Shown here piece by piece: positions 8,219 to 19,114 of a stretch of 64,000 nucleotides of DNA; position 1 is the first letter of the stretch; every line of letters starts with the position of its first letter. The notes under the pieces were generated by a model. That model did no database searches. It was not told where the DNA came from and worked only from the letters and a program-made list of their open reading frames with translations. The stretch is from Rhizobium deserti (lineage in GTDB: Bacteria > Pseudomonadota > Alphaproteobacteria > Rhizobiales > Rhizobiaceae). The DNA lies in assembly GCF_004358025.1 (NCBI RefSeq), contig NZ_SMTL01000008.1:118643-182642 (forward strand). The letters run 5' to 3'. Both the position numbers and the translations under genes were made by a program.

Positions 8219-8920
8219 ATGGGCTCCAACGACTTTATAACACTCTTTTTTCTCGTCGCCGCGGTCCTGATCTTTCTGCAGCTGCGCAGCGTGCTTGGCA
8301 GGCGCACCGGTAATGAAAAGCCCCCGGTTGACCCCTACAGCCCGCGCGACGTCGCAAAGAACCCGGGCGGCGCTGACGACAGCAAGGTAGTAACCCTGCC
8401 CCGCCGGGACGTGGGTGATGATGATCAGCGTTATGCCGATATCGATTCAATCGCCAGGCCCGATACCTCTCTCAACGCTTCTCTAAGGGCGCTAGTCAAA
8501 GCCGATCCCAACTTCCGCCCCAAGGAATTCCTGAACGGTGCGAAGATGGCCTATGAAATGATCGTCATGGCTTTCGCCGATGGGGACCGGAAGTCTCTCA
8601 AGAACCTCCTGTCCAAGGACGTTTATGAAGGCTTCGATGCGGCCATTTCGGAACGCGAGGCTAAAGGCGAAGTGGTCAAATCGACCTTTGTGGGGATCAA
8701 CAAGGCCGATATCAACCAGGTCGTCATGAAGGATAATGAAGCGCAGGTGACGGTACGCATCGTCAGCCAGCTGATCTCTGCAACTTTTGACAAGGCCGGA
8801 ACCTTGGTTGATGGCGATCAGGAAAATGTCGCAGAAGTCACCGATATCTGGACCTTTGCAAGGGATATCGGCGCCCGCGATCCAAACTGGAAGCTTATTG
8901 CTACCGAATCCGAGCAATGA
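8219..8920 (+). CDS. Tim44-like domain membrane protein
   Basis: Bacterial Tim44-domain proteins (TimA type) are thought to be peripheral or single-pass inner-membrane factors related to the mitochondrial import motor subunit; their bacterial role is poorly known. The ATG at 8219 gives 233 residues beginning MGSNDFITLFFL; a TTG at 8207 is an alternative. One transmembrane helix covers about residues 5-22. A low-complexity linker follows, and the Tim44 fold runs from about residue 85 to the end (FLNGAKMAYEMIVMAFADGD near its start). The stop overlaps mltA by 4 bases. It is the first gene of a run joined by three successive 4-base overlaps. Confidence 0.88.
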   Translation: MGSNDFITLFFLVAAVLIFLQLRSVLGRRTGNEKPPVDPYSPRDVAKNPGGADDSKVVTLPRRDVGDDDQRYADIDSIARPDTSLNASLRALVKADPNFRPKEFLNGAKMAYEMIVMAFADGDRKSLKNLLSKDVYEGFDAAISEREAKGEVVKSTFVGINKADINQVVMKDNEAQVTVRIVSQLISATFDKAGTLVDGDQENVAEVTDIWTFARDIGARDPNWKLIATESEQ

Positions 8921-10035
8921 CCGACGGTTGGCCAGGATACAATCTGCAGGCAGTCGATTTTGATGATCTGCCTGGTTGGAGTGGGGATGACCCGACGCCT
9001 CTGCTGGGAGGCATGGCAGCGTGTCTCGATCATCTGCAGAAAGCGAAACCTTATAGGACTGGTTCCCTAGGGCTGACGGCAGATGACCTCCTGGCACTGT
9101 TGCAGCTCGCGCGAGACATTACTCAGGATGCTTCCTCTGTCCGTGCCTTTTTCGAAGAGCACTGCACACCGTTTCTGATCTCGCAGGCTGACGGCCGGAG
9201 GGGCTTCGTCACAGCCTTCTATGAGCCTGAAGTGGAGGTGTCATCCAGACCCAATGAAATCTGGGCCTATCCGTTTTATCGCCGGCCTGACGATCTGATC
9301 GACATCGATGACGTAAGCCGTCCCCCTGACATGACACCAGATTATGTGTTTGCGCGGCAGTCAGGTGAGGCCATCGTGCCATACCCCGACCGCAAGCAGA
9401 TCGACTCCGGCTATCTCGACGGGCGAGGTATGGAGATCGCTTGGGCTAGATCAAAGGTTGATGTGTTCTTTGCGCATGTCCAAGGAGCGGCGCGATTACG
9501 TTTTCAAGACGGTGAAATAAAGCGCATCACCTATGCCGCTAAAGCCGGGCACGCCTTCTCGCCCATCGGCAGGCTCCTCATCGATCGTGGCGAAATAGCG
9601 CGATCCGACATCTCGATGCAGTCGATCCGCGCCTGGCTGAACAGCAACCCGGAGCACGTTGACGCGGTTCTTTGGCATAACAGGTCCTATATATTCTTCC
9701 GGGAGGCTGATGTGTCAGATCCGGCACTTGGACCCATAGCGGCGGCCAAAGTGCCGCTAATTCCGGGTCGCGCGCTCGCTGTCGACCGACAAATCCACAC
9801 ATTCGGTTTTCCCTTCTTTATCCATGCTGAGAAGCTCACACATCTGGATAGCGGAGGGCCTTTTGCCCGATCCATGCTAGCACTGGATACGGGATCAGCC
9901 ATCGTTGGGCCGGTGCGGGGTGATATCTTCACAGGCTCCGGATATGAGGCAGGCGAACTTGCCGGGACAGTGCGTCATGATGCCGATTTCTATATTCTGA
10001 TCCCTAAGGCAGCAGCGGGCAGGTATGGCGGATGA
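8917..10035 (+). CDS. mltA: Membrane-bound lytic transglycosylase A homologue (MltA, 3D domain)
   Basis: MltA cleaves the glycan strands of peptidoglycan to give 1,6-anhydromuramyl products. The 372 residues contain the MltA domain (VTAFYEPEVEVSS, about 100-115) and the C-terminal 3D domain with ALDTGSAIVGPVRGDIFTG, which holds the catalytic aspartates, and GYEAGELAG. Unlike E. coli MltA, a lipoprotein, no signal peptide or lipobox is visible: the protein begins MTDGWPGYNLQAVDFDD. The start overlaps the Tim44 gene stop, so an upstream start with a leader is not available without invading that gene. How it reaches the periplasm is an open question. Confidence 0.92.
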   Translation: MTDGWPGYNLQAVDFDDLPGWSGDDPTPLLGGMAACLDHLQKAKPYRTGSLGLTADDLLALLQLARDITQDASSVRAFFEEHCTPFLISQADGRRGFVTAFYEPEVEVSSRPNEIWAYPFYRRPDDLIDIDDVSRPPDMTPDYVFARQSGEAIVPYPDRKQIDSGYLDGRGMEIAWARSKVDVFFAHVQGAARLRFQDGEIKRITYAAKAGHAFSPIGRLLIDRGEIARSDISMQSIRAWLNSNPEHVDAVLWHNRSYIFFREADVSDPALGPIAAAKVPLIPGRALAVDRQIHTFGFPFFIHAEKLTHLDSGGPFARSMLALDTGSAIVGPVRGDIFTGSGYEAGELAGTVRHDADFYILIPKAAAGRYGG

Positions 10036-10598
10036 AGGGCGGTCGAAAACTCGATCCTGAAGAACGGATCCTTTGGGGAAAGGTGGCGAAATCAGCACGC
10101 GCCTTGCCTGGGCGCTTAGCCGAGATCCTTGAGTTCGAGGAAGCAGAAAAAAGCAAAACTAGCACCGAGGATACTGCCAAGCCGAAGCCTGTCATTGTCG
10201 CACAGGAGCAGGTGACCGGCAGAAGCGATCGAAAACCCGCAAAGCCGGCGGGGATTCATCATCCTCTGGAAAAGCCGACAAAGCAAAAACTGGCAAAAGG
10301 GCGGCTGCCGATCGAGGCGAGGCTGGATCTGCATGGGCTTTATCAAGATGAAGCGCATGATCTGCTGCTGGATTTTCTGCTGCGGGCTCATCAGCGCGGG
10401 CTTCGTCATGTTTTGGTGATTACCGGCAAAGGCAGCTCGATGGGCAGTGAAGGGGCCTTGCGGCGCGCCGTGCCCCTGTGGTTTTCCAAAACAGAATTCC
10501 GGTTTCTGATCTCCTCTTACGAAGGGGCAGCGCGCCATCACGGCGGCGAAGGGGCCATGTATGTCCGCCTTTCACGTGGTAGAGGCAGCCAGGCATGA
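10032..10598 (+). CDS. Smr domain protein (MutS2-type small MutS-related nuclease domain)
   Basis: Smr domains are nucleases or nucleic-acid-binding modules found at the end of MutS2 and as free-standing proteins. The 188-residue product has a charged, low-complexity first half (residues about 30-90, rich in Lys, Ala and Pro). A C-terminal Smr domain starts near residue 95 with ARLDLHGLYQDEA and continues with VLVITGKGSSMGSEG and a C-terminal RLSRGRG. The LDLHG and TGKG motifs define the family. It overlaps mltA and xre by 4 bases on each side. Its substrate here is unknown. Confidence 0.88.
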   Translation: MKGGRKLDPEERILWGKVAKSARALPGRLAEILEFEEAEKSKTSTEDTAKPKPVIVAQEQVTGRSDRKPAKPAGIHHPLEKPTKQKLAKGRLPIEARLDLHGLYQDEAHDLLLDFLLRAHQRGLRHVLVITGKGSSMGSEGALRRAVPLWFSKTEFRFLISSYEGAARHHGGEGAMYVRLSRGRGSQA

Positions 10599-10954
10599 CT
10601 CCGTTTGGCCGAGCCCTTCGAGAGCTTCGCCGTCGTAAGCGCGTAACTCAGCGCATGTTGGCTGAAGCGATAGGTGTTACGCCCGCTTATCTCTCGGCTC
10701 TTGAACATGGCCGACGCGGGCGCCCGACCTTTGAACTGCTTCAGCGGATAGCCGGCTATTTCAACATCATTTGGGATGAGGCGGAGGAGCTTTTTCGCGT
10801 GGCAGAAGCTTCGCACCCGAAAGTGACTCTGGATACGGCAGGTTTACCGCCAGCATACACGGCCTTCGCAAACCGCCTTGCACTCCAGATTCGCTCTTTA
10901 CCACCCGACGTGCTAGACAAAATGGATAGCCTTCTGCAAAAGGCCGACGGTTAG
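10595..10954 (+). CDS. Helix-turn-helix transcriptional regulator, XRE family
   Basis: A 119-residue protein whose first 65 residues form a Cro/C1-type HTH: LRELRRRKRVTQRMLAEAIGV and then TPAYLSALEHGRRGRP, which includes the recognition helix. The C-terminal half (TAFANRLALQIRSLPPDVLDKM) is probably for dimerisation. It closes the Tim44-mltA-smr-xre overlap run and lies 146 bp upstream of gyrB. Its target is unknown. The conserved neighbourhood would make autoregulation of this run or control of gyrB testable, but nothing in the sequence proves either. Confidence 0.88.
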   Translation: MTPFGRALRELRRRKRVTQRMLAEAIGVTPAYLSALEHGRRGRPTFELLQRIAGYFNIIWDEAEELFRVAEASHPKVTLDTAGLPPAYTAFANRLALQIRSLPPDVLDKMDSLLQKADG

Positions 10955-11100
10955 GTTGATTTCCATCCTGCATCCACGGCTTTCATGCCGCATGAACAAG
11001 CCTCAACCTTTAGAATCCAGCTTGTTTTGCCTATATATTCAAAGGTGGAATGGCCGGTGATTCGCTTGACCGGCATCTCGAAAGAATTGGAAGAAATCTG

Positions 11101-13536
<2,436 letters not shown>

Positions 13537-13544
13537 GCAGCACC

Positions 13545-13560
13545 TGTTTCACGTGAATCT
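13545..13560. promoter_or_regulatory. parS: parS-like ParB site 1 of a tandem pair after gyrB
   Basis: TGTTTCACGTGAATCT matches 14 of 16 positions of the parS consensus. Here the GANTC site lies in the right arm (GAATC, 13555-13559). The site is 8 bp after the gyrB stop, in the 57-bp gap between convergent gyrB and the nitroreductase gene. Confidence 0.8.
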
Positions 13561-13572
13561 TTCCTGTGGATA

Positions 13573-13588
13573 TGATTCACGTGAAACA
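13573..13588. promoter_or_regulatory. parS: parS-like ParB site 2 of a tandem pair after gyrB
   Basis: TGATTCACGTGAAACA, identical to the site in aroE, matches 15 of 16 consensus positions. It begins 28 bp after the first site of the pair, with GATTC at 13574-13578. Confidence 0.85.
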
Positions 13589-13593
13589 TAAAG

Positions 13594-14199
13594 TTAAGAT
13601 TTAAACTCGCCGGTAAACCTGCCCTCGAAGGCCACCTCGGAAATCGCCTTCCTGCTGTTGGGCTTTTCGCGCTCGCGGAGATCTTCAGGAAGGGTCTCCC
13701 TTTCGGCGATTTTGCCGATTGCTGCCGCAGCCTCCACTCTATATCCGTCCGGTATACTCAGTACATCAACGGCCTTGTCCATATCGAAGCCTTCCATCCC
13801 ATGGGCATGGTAGCCGAGTTTCATCGCCTGCGCCGCAACTGAAAACCATGCAGCGCCCGTGTCAAAGGAATGCGTATAAGCTGGTCGACGCTCGCCCTCT
13901 TTGCTTAGGCGATAGGTCTTCGAGATGATGAAGATCAAAGCCGAAGCATTCTGCGCCCATCGCTGGTTGCTAGGGTTGAGAAGGGTGACAAACTTATCCC
14001 AGTTGTCAGTGTCTCTGAGTGCGTAAATGAACCGCCAAGGCTGGTTGTTTCCGGAAGAGGGTGCCCAATGGGCCGCATCCAGGATCGTCAGCATTGTTTC
14101 AGGTGCCATAATTTCCGGATGAAAGGCACGGGGAGACCAGCGATCCAGAAAGAACGGCTCGATGGGAAATTGGGACTGGCGGCCGTTGCTGATGGTCAT
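13594..14199 (-). CDS. Nitroreductase family protein
   Basis: A 201-residue FMN-dependent nitroreductase-fold protein. The start is the ATG at 14199 (MTISNGRQSQFPIEPFF), preceded by a good ribosome-binding site (AAGGAGAG). The in-frame ATG at 14265 adds 22 residues with no family similarity. Typical elements are RWSPRAFHPEIM with the FMN-phosphate arginines, DAAHWAPSSGNNQPWRFIYAL, and YHAHGMEGFDMDKA in the C-terminal half. The substrate (quinone, nitro compound or other) cannot be told from sequence. The gene converges on gyrB and is divergent from phaZ. Confidence 0.88.
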   Translation of the reverse strand: MTISNGRQSQFPIEPFFLDRWSPRAFHPEIMAPETMLTILDAAHWAPSSGNNQPWRFIYALRDTDNWDKFVTLLNPSNQRWAQNASALIFIISKTYRLSKEGERRPAYTHSFDTGAAWFSVAAQAMKLGYHAHGMEGFDMDKAVDVLSIPDGYRVEAAAAIGKIAERETLPEDLREREKPNSRKAISEVAFEGRFTGEFKS

Positions 14200-14476
14200 G
14201 GGGCTCTCCTTCACTTGTTCTGCGTGAGACATAGAGGATTGTCTCTTCTTGGCAAACGTGTCCATTCCAGCGCTCAGGTCCGGGCCGGCCTGTAAGGCCT
14301 GGGCTGATAAGCAGATGTTGCGAAGCGAACCTTTTGAGCCTATGGGGAGTTAAGGCTATAGCGATCCGGATTGCTGCCGGACCTTCCTGCCGCTGGCAGA
14401 AGCACAAGCCTAACTTGTTTTTAGGCTTGACGCGCTCATGGCCATTGGGTCGCTGGGGTCGCAGAGGTAGTCACTG
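14200..14476. other. Divergent intergenic region, nitroreductase / phaZ
   Basis: No ORF with family similarity was seen in these 277 bp. The region must hold the promoters of both flanking genes. The clearest structure is the hairpin at 14405-14429 described separately. A shorter palindrome, GGCCTGTAAGGCC, lies near 14288-14300. Confidence 0.5.
14405..14429 (+). repeat. Perfect 9-bp inverted repeat upstream of phaZ
   Basis: CAAGCCTAA and TTAGGCTTG are separated by CTTGTTT. The repeat ends 47 bp before the phaZ start. It could be an operator or a structured 5' leader. It lacks a following T-run, so it is not a convincing terminator for a plus-strand transcript. Confidence 0.55.
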
Positions 14477-15760
14477 ATGTTCTATCAATTCTACGAGATG
14501 AACCACGCCGCGATGATCCCGTTGCGGGCAGCAGCAGACGCGATGCGGCTGTTCTACGCCAACCCGCTTAACCCTTTATCCGAGACTGCAGCGGGACGGA
14601 TGTTTTCCGCGGGCTTGGAAGTCTTTGAGCGCATGACTCGGCGTTACGGCAAGCCGGCATTCGGACTGGCAAAGACGGAAGTTGATGGTCTTTCGGTTGC
14701 GGTGACTGAAGAGATTGTTTGGGCAAAGCCCTTTTGCAATCTCCTGCATTTTCGAAGGGAACTGCCTCAGGAACATGCTGATGATCAGAAGATCCTGATC
14801 GTTGCGCCGATGTCTGGACACTACGCGACGCTCCTAAGAGGGACGGTCGAGGCGCTCCTGCCGCATGCCGACATCTACATCACGGACTGGATCGATGCTC
14901 GGACCGTGCCGGTCACAGAGGGGAGCTTCGATCTCGATGACTACATCGACTATGTGGTCGAGATGCTTCACGTGCTCGGGCCTCGCACCCATGTGATGGG
15001 TGTGTGTCAACCTTCCGTTCCGGTGCTTGCCGCCGTTGCAGTCATGGAAGCGCGGAACGATCCTATGGTACCGGCCTCGATGACATTGATGGGCGGACCG
15101 ATCGACACTCGCATCAACCCGACGGCTGTTAACAAGCTGGCTGAAGAACACACGATCGAGTGGTTCAAGGACAATGTCATCATGACGGTGCCGTGGCCGC
15201 AGCCGGGTTTCATGCGCCGCGTTTATCCAGGCTTCCTGCAGCTTTCGGGCTTCATGTCGATGAACCTCGACAGGCACGTCACGGCACACAAGGAGTTCTT
15301 CGATCACCTGGTCCGCAATGACGGGGAGTCGGCCGAAAAACATCGGGAATTCTATGATGAATATCTAGCGGTGATGGACCTGACCGAAGAATTCTATCTT
15401 CAGACGGTGGACACCGTCTTTATCAAGCACTCCCTCCCCAAGGGAGAAATGCTTCACAGGCAAAATCTCATCGAAACATCCGCGATCCGCAACGTCGCGC
15501 TGCTTACGGTCGAAGGCGAGAATGACGATATTTCTGGCCTGGGACAAACCAAAGCGGCGCAGACCATATGCTCCAATATACCTGACGACATGCGCATGCA
15601 CTACGTGCAGCCCGAGGTAGGCCATTATGGGGTTTTCAACGGCTCCCGCTTCCGCCGCGACATTGTGCCCCGCATCGTAGACTTCACCCGTAAGCACGGG
15701 AATCCGCCAGCACCAAAAGCCAAAGGAAGGTCAGGGGTCTCGAAAGGCAAGGGGAGCTAA
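14477..15760 (+). CDS. phaZ: Intracellular polyhydroxybutyrate depolymerase
   Basis: PhaZ mobilises stored poly-3-hydroxybutyrate granules in the cytoplasm. The 427 residues match the intracellular family that uses a cysteine nucleophile: GVCQPSVP with Cys177 stands where lipases have the GxSxG serine. No signal peptide is present, as expected for an intracellular enzyme. MFYQFYEMNHAAMIPLRAAA at the N-terminus and EVGHYGVFNGSRFRRDIVPR near the C-terminus, with the likely catalytic histidine, are further hallmarks. The tail after about residue 408 is lysine- and glycine-rich. AGAGG upstream of the ATG is a fair ribosome-binding site. Confidence 0.93.
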   Translation: MFYQFYEMNHAAMIPLRAAADAMRLFYANPLNPLSETAAGRMFSAGLEVFERMTRRYGKPAFGLAKTEVDGLSVAVTEEIVWAKPFCNLLHFRRELPQEHADDQKILIVAPMSGHYATLLRGTVEALLPHADIYITDWIDARTVPVTEGSFDLDDYIDYVVEMLHVLGPRTHVMGVCQPSVPVLAAVAVMEARNDPMVPASMTLMGGPIDTRINPTAVNKLAEEHTIEWFKDNVIMTVPWPQPGFMRRVYPGFLQLSGFMSMNLDRHVTAHKEFFDHLVRNDGESAEKHREFYDEYLAVMDLTEEFYLQTVDTVFIKHSLPKGEMLHRQNLIETSAIRNVALLTVEGENDDISGLGQTKAAQTICSNIPDDMRMHYVQPEVGHYGVFNGSRFRRDIVPRIVDFTRKHGNPPAPKAKGRSGVSKGKGS

Positions 15761-15894
15761 CGGCTCTTCGAATTCTCCTATAGATATCAGAATCTTCTTT
15801 ATTTCAGCGCCGGCTCTTCTTGAAGGCGGTCTTCGGCCTCACCAAATCGATTCGGACGGGCTGGCATGAGCCACCCGCAAACGAGGGTGTGACC

Positions 15895-16317
15895 ATGAAC
15901 CAATCTGCACTGATCCGTCCTGAATGGACGCCGGCCACCATCGCTCTGATGGTTCTCGGCTTCGTCGTCTTCTGGCCTTTGGGCCTCGCAGTGCTTGCCT
16001 ATATTATCTTTGGAGAGAGGCTGCGCGGCTTCAAGCGTAATGCCAATGCCGGCGCCGATCGCGTGTTTGCCGGTTTGCGCCGCGCCGGCCGCGGTTACAA
16101 CACGCAGTTCTCGACAGGTAACGTTGCCTTCGACGACTGGCGCGTGGCCGAGTTGAATCGCCTTGAGGAAGAGCGCCACAAGCTGGATGAGATGCGCGAG
16201 CAATTCGACAACTATGTCCGCGAGCTTCGCCGCGCCAAGGACCAGGAGGAATTCGATCGCTTTATGCGTGAACGCAACAATCGATCCTCTGGCCAGAATG
16301 GCGTTGTGGACCTTTGA
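15895..16317 (+). CDS. DUF2852 family membrane protein
   Basis: A 140-residue protein of unknown function found widely in Hyphomicrobiales. The ATG at 15895 (MNQSALIRPEWTPATIAL) was preferred over the one at 15820, whose extra 25 residues look non-family. A single hydrophobic segment covers about residues 14-36 (ALMVLGFVVFWPLGLAVLAYI). A basic stretch follows, then a coiled-coil-like region from about residue 80 to 130 (LEEERHKLDEMREQFDNYV). That suggests a membrane-anchored coiled-coil protein. A parS-like site begins directly after the stop codon, followed by a terminator. Confidence 0.85.
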   Translation: MNQSALIRPEWTPATIALMVLGFVVFWPLGLAVLAYIIFGERLRGFKRNANAGADRVFAGLRRAGRGYNTQFSTGNVAFDDWRVAELNRLEEERHKLDEMREQFDNYVRELRRAKDQEEFDRFMRERNNRSSGQNGVVDL

Positions 16318-16333
16318 GGATTCACGTGAAACC
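16318..16333. promoter_or_regulatory. parS-like ParB site after the DUF2852 gene
   Basis: GGATTCACGTGAAACC matches 13 of 16 positions of the parS consensus and has GATTC at 16319-16323. It fills the space between the stop codon and the terminator hairpin. Confidence 0.65.
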
Positions 16334-16335
16334 GG

Positions 16336-16366
16336 AAAGGCCGGCGCTGGAGCGCCGGCCTTTTTT
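16336..16366 (+). terminator. Intrinsic terminator after the DUF2852 gene
   Basis: GGCCGGCGCT and AGCGCCGGCC form a GC-rich stem closed by a very short loop and followed by six T residues. Confidence 0.9.
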
Positions 16367-16394
16367 ATGGAAGGGAATCGGTTAGAAGGTAGGC

Positions 16395-17156
16395 ATGTTC
16401 GCGCTCCTGAAAAAGCCCATACGATCTGGTCCGAGACCACTCGAGACGGTGAAACGTGTTCTGGCCGTTGGTAAACGTAGCGTCCCGCTGACCGTGAAGG
16501 AAAACCGGCGCGCCACTCGCATTACCCTCAGGATCGAACCGGGAGGGCGGGCTCTCAACCTGACGATACCCGTCGGGCTGCGAGAAAATGAGGTCGATGA
16601 TTTTCTGGAACGCCACCAGAGCTGGCTGCTCACCAAGCTGGCGAAATTCTCGACCGATAATCCCGTGCGTCCGGAAGGCAGCATTCCTGTGCGCGGCGTT
16701 CTGCACCGGATCGAGCATACAGGAAGTTTGCGAGGCATTACGGAAGCCGTCGATGTGGATGGTCAGCCGGTTCTGAAGGTGAGCGGTCTGGAAGACCATA
16801 TCGGTCGCAGGCTATCGGCTTTCCTCAAGAAGGAAGCCCGTAAGGATCTGGAGGTTCTGGTGGCACGCCATGCGGCAGCCATCCGCAAGCCGGTCGCCTC
16901 CATCACCATGAAAGACACGCGCAGTCGCTGGGGCTCCTGTTCATGGGATGGAAACCTGAGCTTCTCCTGGCGCATTGTCATGGCGCCGCCGCTGGTCATC
17001 GATTACTTGGCCGCGCATGAAGTGGCACATTTGCAGGAGATGAACCATGGCCCGAAATTCTGGGCTTTGTGCAAGCAGCTCTGCCCGCGCATGGAGGAGG
17101 CTCGCAAGTGGCTGAAGCAGCATGGCTCCCAACTCCACGCGATTGATTTTGATTGA
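16395..17156 (+). CDS. YgjP-type zinc metallohydrolase (M48 / DUF45)
   Basis: A 253-residue protein with the zinc motif HEVAH at residues 208-212, followed by NHGPKFW, which supplies the third ligand in the YgjP/SprT-like DUF45 family. RSRWGSCSWDGNLSFSWRI just before it is the other family hallmark. E. coli YgjP has been described as a UTP pyrophosphatase, whereas the fold resembles metallopeptidases, so the reaction here is uncertain. The gene follows a terminator and stands 69 bp upstream of trpF in the same direction. Confidence 0.87.
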   Translation: MFALLKKPIRSGPRPLETVKRVLAVGKRSVPLTVKENRRATRITLRIEPGGRALNLTIPVGLRENEVDDFLERHQSWLLTKLAKFSTDNPVRPEGSIPVRGVLHRIEHTGSLRGITEAVDVDGQPVLKVSGLEDHIGRRLSAFLKKEARKDLEVLVARHAAAIRKPVASITMKDTRSRWGSCSWDGNLSFSWRIVMAPPLVIDYLAAHEVAHLQEMNHGPKFWALCKQLCPRMEEARKWLKQHGSQLHAIDFD

Positions 17157-17225
17157 ACCGCAGCCGAACGAGACAGGCTTGCGATTTGCCTCGACTCCGA
17201 CAGAATTTCGTGCCAATCCGCAGCC

Positions 17226-17882
17226 ATGAAACCGGATATCAAGATCTGTGGGCTGAAGACGCCCGAGGCTGTTGATCGTGCCGTAGCGCGCGGAGCCACT
17301 CACATTGGTTTCATCTTCTTTCCCAAAAGTCCTCGCAACATAGATCCGGCCCTTGCGGGAGAGCTGGCCGATCATGTTCGCGGCAAGGTCAAGATCGTCG
17401 CGGTTACCGTTGATGCCGATGACGAGGAGCTTGACGACATTGTTTCCCTGCTGCGGCCCGACATCCTTCAGTTGCACGGCAACGAAAGCCCGGAACGCAT
17501 CCTGCATATCAAGGCGCTTTACGGCTTGCCCGTGATGAAGGTATTTTCGGTCAGGATCGCGTCCGACCTTGATCGTGTCGATGCTTTTATAGGAGTTGCA
17601 GACCGGTTCCTGTTCGATGCCAAGGCGCCTGCAGGTTCGGAACTTCCCGGCGGCAACGGCGTCTCCTTTGACTGGGGCCTTATGGCATCGCTTGACGGCA
17701 AGCTCGATTACATGCTTTCCGGGGGGTTGAACAAAGACAATGTCGCTGTTGCGCTCGCATCGACGAGCGCCACGGGCGTTGATATTTCATCCGGCGTGGA
17801 AAGCGCTCCGGGCACAAAAGACCTTGGAATGATGGATGCGTTTTTCGACGCTGTCGCACAAGCGGAACGAAGAAGCGCGTGA
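17226..17882 (+). CDS. trpF: Phosphoribosylanthranilate isomerase
   Basis: TrpF isomerises N-(5'-phosphoribosyl)anthranilate to CdRP in tryptophan synthesis. The 218 residues form a TIM barrel beginning MKPDIKICGLKTPEAVDRAV, where Cys8 is the family's catalytic cysteine, and include LQLHGNESP with the catalytic region's conserved histidine and GGLNKDNV for phosphate binding. It heads the trpF-trpB-trpA-accD-folC cluster, 10 bp upstream of trpB. The remaining trp genes are not in this window. Confidence 0.96.
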   Translation: MKPDIKICGLKTPEAVDRAVARGATHIGFIFFPKSPRNIDPALAGELADHVRGKVKIVAVTVDADDEELDDIVSLLRPDILQLHGNESPERILHIKALYGLPVMKVFSVRIASDLDRVDAFIGVADRFLFDAKAPAGSELPGGNGVSFDWGLMASLDGKLDYMLSGGLNKDNVAVALASTSATGVDISSGVESAPGTKDLGMMDAFFDAVAQAERRSA

Positions 17883-17892
17883 GGAGTAGAAA

Positions 17893-19113
17893 ATGAACCA
17901 GACGCCCAAGCTCAATTCGTTTCGCTCCGGTCCTGATGAGGACGGCCGCTTCGGCATTTTCGGCGGCCGCTTCGTTGCCGAAACCCTGATGCCTTTGATC
18001 CTCGATCTTCAAGGCGAATGGGAAAAAGCAAAGAACGATCCCGCATTCCAGAGAGAACTGGCGGATCTCGGCACCCATTACATCGGCCGCCCCAGCCCGC
18101 TCTATTTCGCTGAACGTCTGACCGAGCATCTCGGTGGAGCAAAGATTTATTTCAAGCGCGAGGAGCTCAATCACACCGGCTCCCACAAGATCAATAACTG
18201 CATCGGCCAGATCCTGCTCGCCAAGCGCATGGGCAAGACGCGCATCATCGCGGAAACCGGTGCCGGTCAGCATGGTGTGGCATCGGCCACCGTTGCAGCC
18301 CGTTTCGGCTTCCCCTGTGTCGTTTACATGGGTGCAACTGACGTCGAGCGCCAGGCGCCCAATGTCTTCAGAATGAAGCTCCTCGGTGCGGAAGTGAAGC
18401 CGGTGACGGCCGGTAACGGCACATTGAAAGATGCCATGAACGAGGCGCTCCGCGACTGGGTCACCAATGTTGATGACACCTATTACCTGATCGGCACTGC
18501 CGCTGGTCCGCATCCCTATCCAGAAATGGTGCGCGATTTCCAATCGGTTATAGGCACGGAAGCGAAGGAGCAGGTTCTGGAAGCGGAAGGCCGGCTGCCA
18601 GATCTCGTTATCGCTGCGGTTGGTGGCGGCTCCAATGCCATCGGCATCTTCCATCCTTTCTTGGATGACGAAAGCGTTCGCATCGTCGGCGTCGAGGCTG
18701 GTGGTCGCGGGCTTGGCGGCGTAGAGCACTGTGCCTCCATCACTGCGGGCACGCCTGGCGTCCTGCATGGCAACCGGACCTATCTCCTGCAGGACCAGGA
18801 CGGGCAGATCCTGGAAGGTCATTCCATATCCGCGGGATTGGATTATCCTGGTATTGGTCCCGAGCACAGCTGGCTTCACAATATCGGCCGCGTCGAATAT
18901 GTCCCCATTATGGATCAGGAGGCGCTTGATGCCTTTCAGTTGCTGACCCGCTTGGAAGGTATTATTCCAGCGCTGGAGCCGAGCCACGCCATTGCCGAGG
19001 TGATCAAGCGCGCGCCTCAGATGGGCAAGGACGAGATCATCCTGATGAACCTGTCGGGCCGCGGCGATAAGGACATCTTCACTGTCGGCAAGATTCTCGG
19101 AATGGAAATGTGA
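17893..19113 (+). CDS. trpB: Tryptophan synthase beta chain
   Basis: TrpB condenses indole with serine, using PLP, and works as an alpha2-beta2 complex with TrpA. The 406-residue product includes FGGRFVAETLMP at the N-terminus, the PLP-binding lysine in HTGSHKINN, the serine-loop ETGAGQHGVA, and the phosphate-binding GGGSNAIGIF. The length is normal for TrpB1. It sits between trpF (10 bp) and trpA (1 bp), a spacing that suggests coupled translation and balanced subunit synthesis. Confidence 0.98.
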   Translation: MNQTPKLNSFRSGPDEDGRFGIFGGRFVAETLMPLILDLQGEWEKAKNDPAFQRELADLGTHYIGRPSPLYFAERLTEHLGGAKIYFKREELNHTGSHKINNCIGQILLAKRMGKTRIIAETGAGQHGVASATVAARFGFPCVVYMGATDVERQAPNVFRMKLLGAEVKPVTAGNGTLKDAMNEALRDWVTNVDDTYYLIGTAAGPHPYPEMVRDFQSVIGTEAKEQVLEAEGRLPDLVIAAVGGGSNAIGIFHPFLDDESVRIVGVEAGGRGLGGVEHCASITAGTPGVLHGNRTYLLQDQDGQILEGHSISAGLDYPGIGPEHSWLHNIGRVEYVPIMDQEALDAFQLLTRLEGIIPALEPSHAIAEVIKRAPQMGKDEIILMNLSGRGDKDIFTVGKILGMEM

Positions 19114-19114
19114 C

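Noticed and set aside
10568..10583. A further CACGTG palindrome inside the Smr gene
   Set aside because: Only 11 of 16 parS positions match, and it lacks the GANTC arm shared by the six accepted sites.
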